A DNA stretch of 64,000 nt, from contig NC_051101.1 of the NCBI RefSeq assembly GCF_901709675.1, forward strand, positions 7,706,501 to 7,770,500. The letters are read 5' to 3'. The position numbers and the translations under genes are program-made. The notes below the pieces were generated by a model. The model saw only the letters and a program-made list of their open reading frames with translations, was not told where the DNA came from and did no database searches. Source of the stretch: Syngnathus acus. Its lineage: Eukaryota > Chordata > Actinopteri > Syngnathiformes > Syngnathidae. Below, piece after piece: positions 61,701 to 64,000 of the stretch (position 1 is the stretch's first letter; every line of letters begins with the position of its first letter).

Positions 61701-63779
61701 CACGCCGTCCGATACAATGCGTATTGTTATGCAGTATAGAAAAATAAAGACAGCTCACCTGCAACATGAACTCCATGCTGATCCTGTTTTCAATCAGCCT
61801 CATCACTAAGTGAGCCTTACATTGGAACATTCTGTAGTACTCCCATGACAATGTGTGTGGGTGCTTTAGGGAGAAGTGAAGGTGGGGAGTTGGGCTGGAA
61901 AAAGAAGTACTAGTATGAGCATGTGATTTCAACCTGTTTAATTTCATCACTCTAGAGATTGGAACTGAATTTAAATGTATTACTTGTCCTTTTCTTTGCC
62001 TCCACTGAACGTTGGGTGCAAAAGAACACCTCCCATCTTGAGTTCATATTCCACAATTTTGTCCAGCTCCTGAGACAAAATAGACATCTAATTTAAAAAT
62101 AGACCATAGATGTTGCGACGCCTTCAAATATTGCATGTAATGTCTGGGTGTCATGCAAGAAGTATTGCCCAATGGAAGTCATGCCATGGAAACAAGATCT
62201 CGGAATACAAACGATGAATATTCAATTGTACAATGCTATTCTCTCTATATCTTGGGCTCAAACAAACTAAACTCAAGCAGATACCTCTTTGATCCAATGC
62301 CGATACTCGTTCACTCCAAAAGTCTTCTTCAGATACAGGCCAAAGATATAGCCCGAGATTCCCTTCAATACCCACTCGTCAGCCCTGAAGAACATATGTA
62401 AAAATTCACAGTAACTATGCACTTGATTGCTTCCCATAAGGTTGCTGAATTGAAAGTGCCATTCTCATTTTTAATCCAGTCTGCGGCTCAGCGGACTTCG
62501 TCTGTTGATCACACACAAGAATGTGTGTGCAAAAGTACGGAAAAGGACGGGTTGCATTACTTACAGTGATCAACCCCAATTATTTTCCATGTGTGGTGGA
62601 TCATTATAACAACACCAAGGTATGTAAAATTTGTTCTTTGCTTTCAATATCAAAGTAGGGAAAATGCTCCAAGTTGGCTCGACCGTTAGTTTGTATGCAC
62701 TGAGCTTTGCTCTAAATAGCTATTAACACCAAGGGATACAAAATACTTCGTTGGCAGTTATACTAGGGCTTTTGCTGATCAAAATACATCAGCACTGTCT
62801 TAATGACATGATAGGCATATTTTTGTTTTCAAGTCCATAATAAAACAAATGTAGGAGTCATTTGATGTACATGTAGGTCACACATTTGACCGTTAGGTGT
62901 CACCATTGAATAGGCAGTGTACTCAAAATAATTTGTTTCAGAAAGTGATACTGTGATACATGACAAGAGATTAGTATATCTATCAACTAATCTCACCAAG
63001 ACATCCTGGAGATGAAACACCCAAAAAACTGTTGAGCCAAGGCCTGGGCAAGGCAACGACGTGTCAAAGGGGTCTGGTCGATGATCATCGCACTGTGCAG
63101 TAGGTTGGTGCTGGAAGACATGGCAAAGTCCTGTGACGTGAGAAGCGGGGAGGGAAATACCCAAACCAAAAACACTATTTGCAAAACCACGTACATGTTG
63201 TAAAAAGAAATGTGTGATATTGGATTTTTAGGCCTGGATCTTTGCCCTGAAACATCCTCGCAACAAAATCCCTCCAAATTTTAATTAAAGATCTCTGCTC
63301 TAAGGCCTAATTGGCATATCAGTCTCTAGCTTTGATGACCGAGTATGGAGAAATCTAGGAGATCATCGTGTCACGTTATATTCCATAAATTACATTCCAT
63401 TACACCCCTACCATCAATGTCTTCAAACTTTGAACTGTTTTTAGGAGTATTATGTCTTATACTGACACCAGGTGGCTAAGGCAAGCACACCAGAAGCTAG
63501 CTCAACAAGTTACCACTGAACATTCCAACTACAAATGTGAAAAAGAAAAAATATATATTATCATAAAAAGCAAGTCACTCAAAATTGCGCTTACTTGAAG
63601 ATGCTCATGGAAGCATAGGAAGACACTTGCACATAGGACTCATCCACAAAAACAGTCTTAAAGCAGGAGTAAGGGTAGCGGCATGTCAGAATTTCTTCAT
63701 AGAACTCAAAAATCTCATGCAGATAAGACATGGAATGCTTGAGAAGTGGCAGCAGTTGGGGCAGGCAAAAGTGGGTCAC
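55061..63779 (-). CDS. taf2: TFIID subunit 2 (TAF2), C-terminal 950 residues, last 21 coding exons
   Basis: TAF2 is the TFIID subunit that contacts initiator DNA with TAF1 during RNA polymerase II pre-initiation complex assembly. Coding exons in transcript order: 63779-63595, 63110-62997, 62384-62285, 62069-61984, 61894-61759, 61494-61340, 61072-60958, 60822-60713, 60629-60564, 60459-60333, 59720-59595, 59200-59060, 58619-58509, 57964-57771, 57540-57401, 57283-57214, 56639-56530, 56163-55934, 55779-55618, 55504-55405, 55335-55061. All phases agree (2853 nt including the stop). The first in-window exon begins [15 protein letters not shown], about residue 270 of human TAF2, so the N-terminal quarter lies off the right edge. 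The donor at 60713 (AAG|GTGCTG) is weak but is fixed by phase and homology. The order taf2-enpp2 matches mammals. Confidence 0.96.
55934..61072 (-). CDS. taf2: taf2: middle domain and HEAT-like helical repeats
   Basis: Twelve exons run from '[20 protein letters not shown]' through a lysine-rich stretch '[20 protein letters not shown]' and '[20 protein letters not shown]'. They continue into helical repeats ('[20 protein letters not shown]', '[17 protein letters not shown]', '[20 protein letters not shown]', '[20 protein letters not shown]', '[15 protein letters not shown]'). The repeats form the scaffold-like part that in TFIID contacts TAF1, TAF7 and TAF8. The last exon here ends the conserved '[17 protein letters not shown]' segment and enters a divergent tail. 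Confidence 0.93.
61340..63779 (-). CDS. taf2: taf2: M1-aminopeptidase-like region without zinc site
   Basis: Six exons encode the part of TAF2 related to M1 aminopeptidases. Where an active enzyme has the H-E-x-x-H zinc motif, this protein reads '[16 protein letters not shown]', so both histidines and the glutamate are absent, as in other TAF2 proteins. It is a structural pseudo-enzyme. Other conserved segments are '[16 protein letters not shown]', 'YASMSIF', '[20 protein letters not shown]' and '[19 protein letters not shown]'. Confidence 0.93.
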
Positions 63780-64000
63780 CTGATGGTAGGACAGAACAAT
63801 AAAATCATGGTTAAACTCTATCAAGGCTGAGTTTAATCTGTTCTTGGAAGCAAGTTGAGGGAGGACAATTATCCTGATTTCACATCTGTCTATTTTCTGT
63901 ACAGCAAAAACAAATAAATGCTTGATCACCAATTACTTTGCACAACTATGTGCAAGCAAAAGGTGAACATTTTCAAACCACAAAACACCCACAAACACAC

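Noticed and set aside
1-64000. CRISPR arrays, operons, rRNA or tRNA genes
   Set aside because: None seen. The only tRNA-like signal is the A/B-box pair in the SINE-like copy at 10.35-10.62 kb, which lacks a cloverleaf.

Overview
The window is nuclear DNA of a vertebrate, almost certainly a ray-finned (teleost) fish. The genes are split into many small GT-AG exons whose translations match vertebrate proteins. The interspersed repeats are of fish type: Tc1-like transposons, RTE- and Rex1/L2-like LINEs, Ty3/gypsy, hAT-like ends, tRNA-type SINE-like copies and long CA/GT arrays. No prokaryotic, organellar or CRISPR feature was seen.

Three protein-coding genes are recognised, all on the minus strand, so transcription runs from high to low coordinates. 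(1) taf2, TFIID subunit 2, enters from the right edge. Its last 21 coding exons lie between 63779 and 55061; the N-terminal part is outside the window. (2) enpp2 (autotaxin) is complete: 25 coding exons from the ATG at 52175 to the stop at 35069, predicting 875 residues. Every exon junction was placed by eye and the reading phases agree throughout. (3) adgrb1 (BAI1) is represented by one coding exon, 10072-9346, which carries the start codon, signal sequence and CUB-like N-terminal domain. Its thrombospondin repeats and seven-helix part lie beyond the left edge, and positions 1-9345 are intron.

The 24.8 kb between adgrb1's first coding exon and the enpp2 stop has no recognisable gene. It holds dead mobile elements: an RTE-like LINE at 14.5-15.4 kb, a rearranged Tc1-like element at 20.1-20.8 kb, a non-LTR ORF2 tail interrupted by a small terminal-inverted-repeat element at 28.0-28.7 kb, and a Ty3/gypsy reverse-transcriptase remnant at 34.0-34.5 kb. 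It also holds a CpG-richer patch near 23.4-24.3 kb that may be an upstream adgrb1 promoter or 5' exon, and one unidentified exon-like open frame at 12.6-13.0 kb. The enpp2 introns hold further Tc1, LINE and simple repeats, and the 2.9 kb between taf2 and enpp2 holds repeat debris.

The genes do not form a functional unit. TAF2 is a general transcription factor subunit, autotaxin a secreted lysophospholipase D that makes lysophosphatidic acid, and ADGRB1 an adhesion GPCR. enpp2 and taf2 are also neighbours in mammals, so that part is conserved synteny. The most interesting leads are a 32-residue in-frame extension of enpp2 exon 19, the unidentified exon-like frame flanked by inverted AT-rich arrays, and an AATAAA hexamer overlapping the taf2 stop codon.
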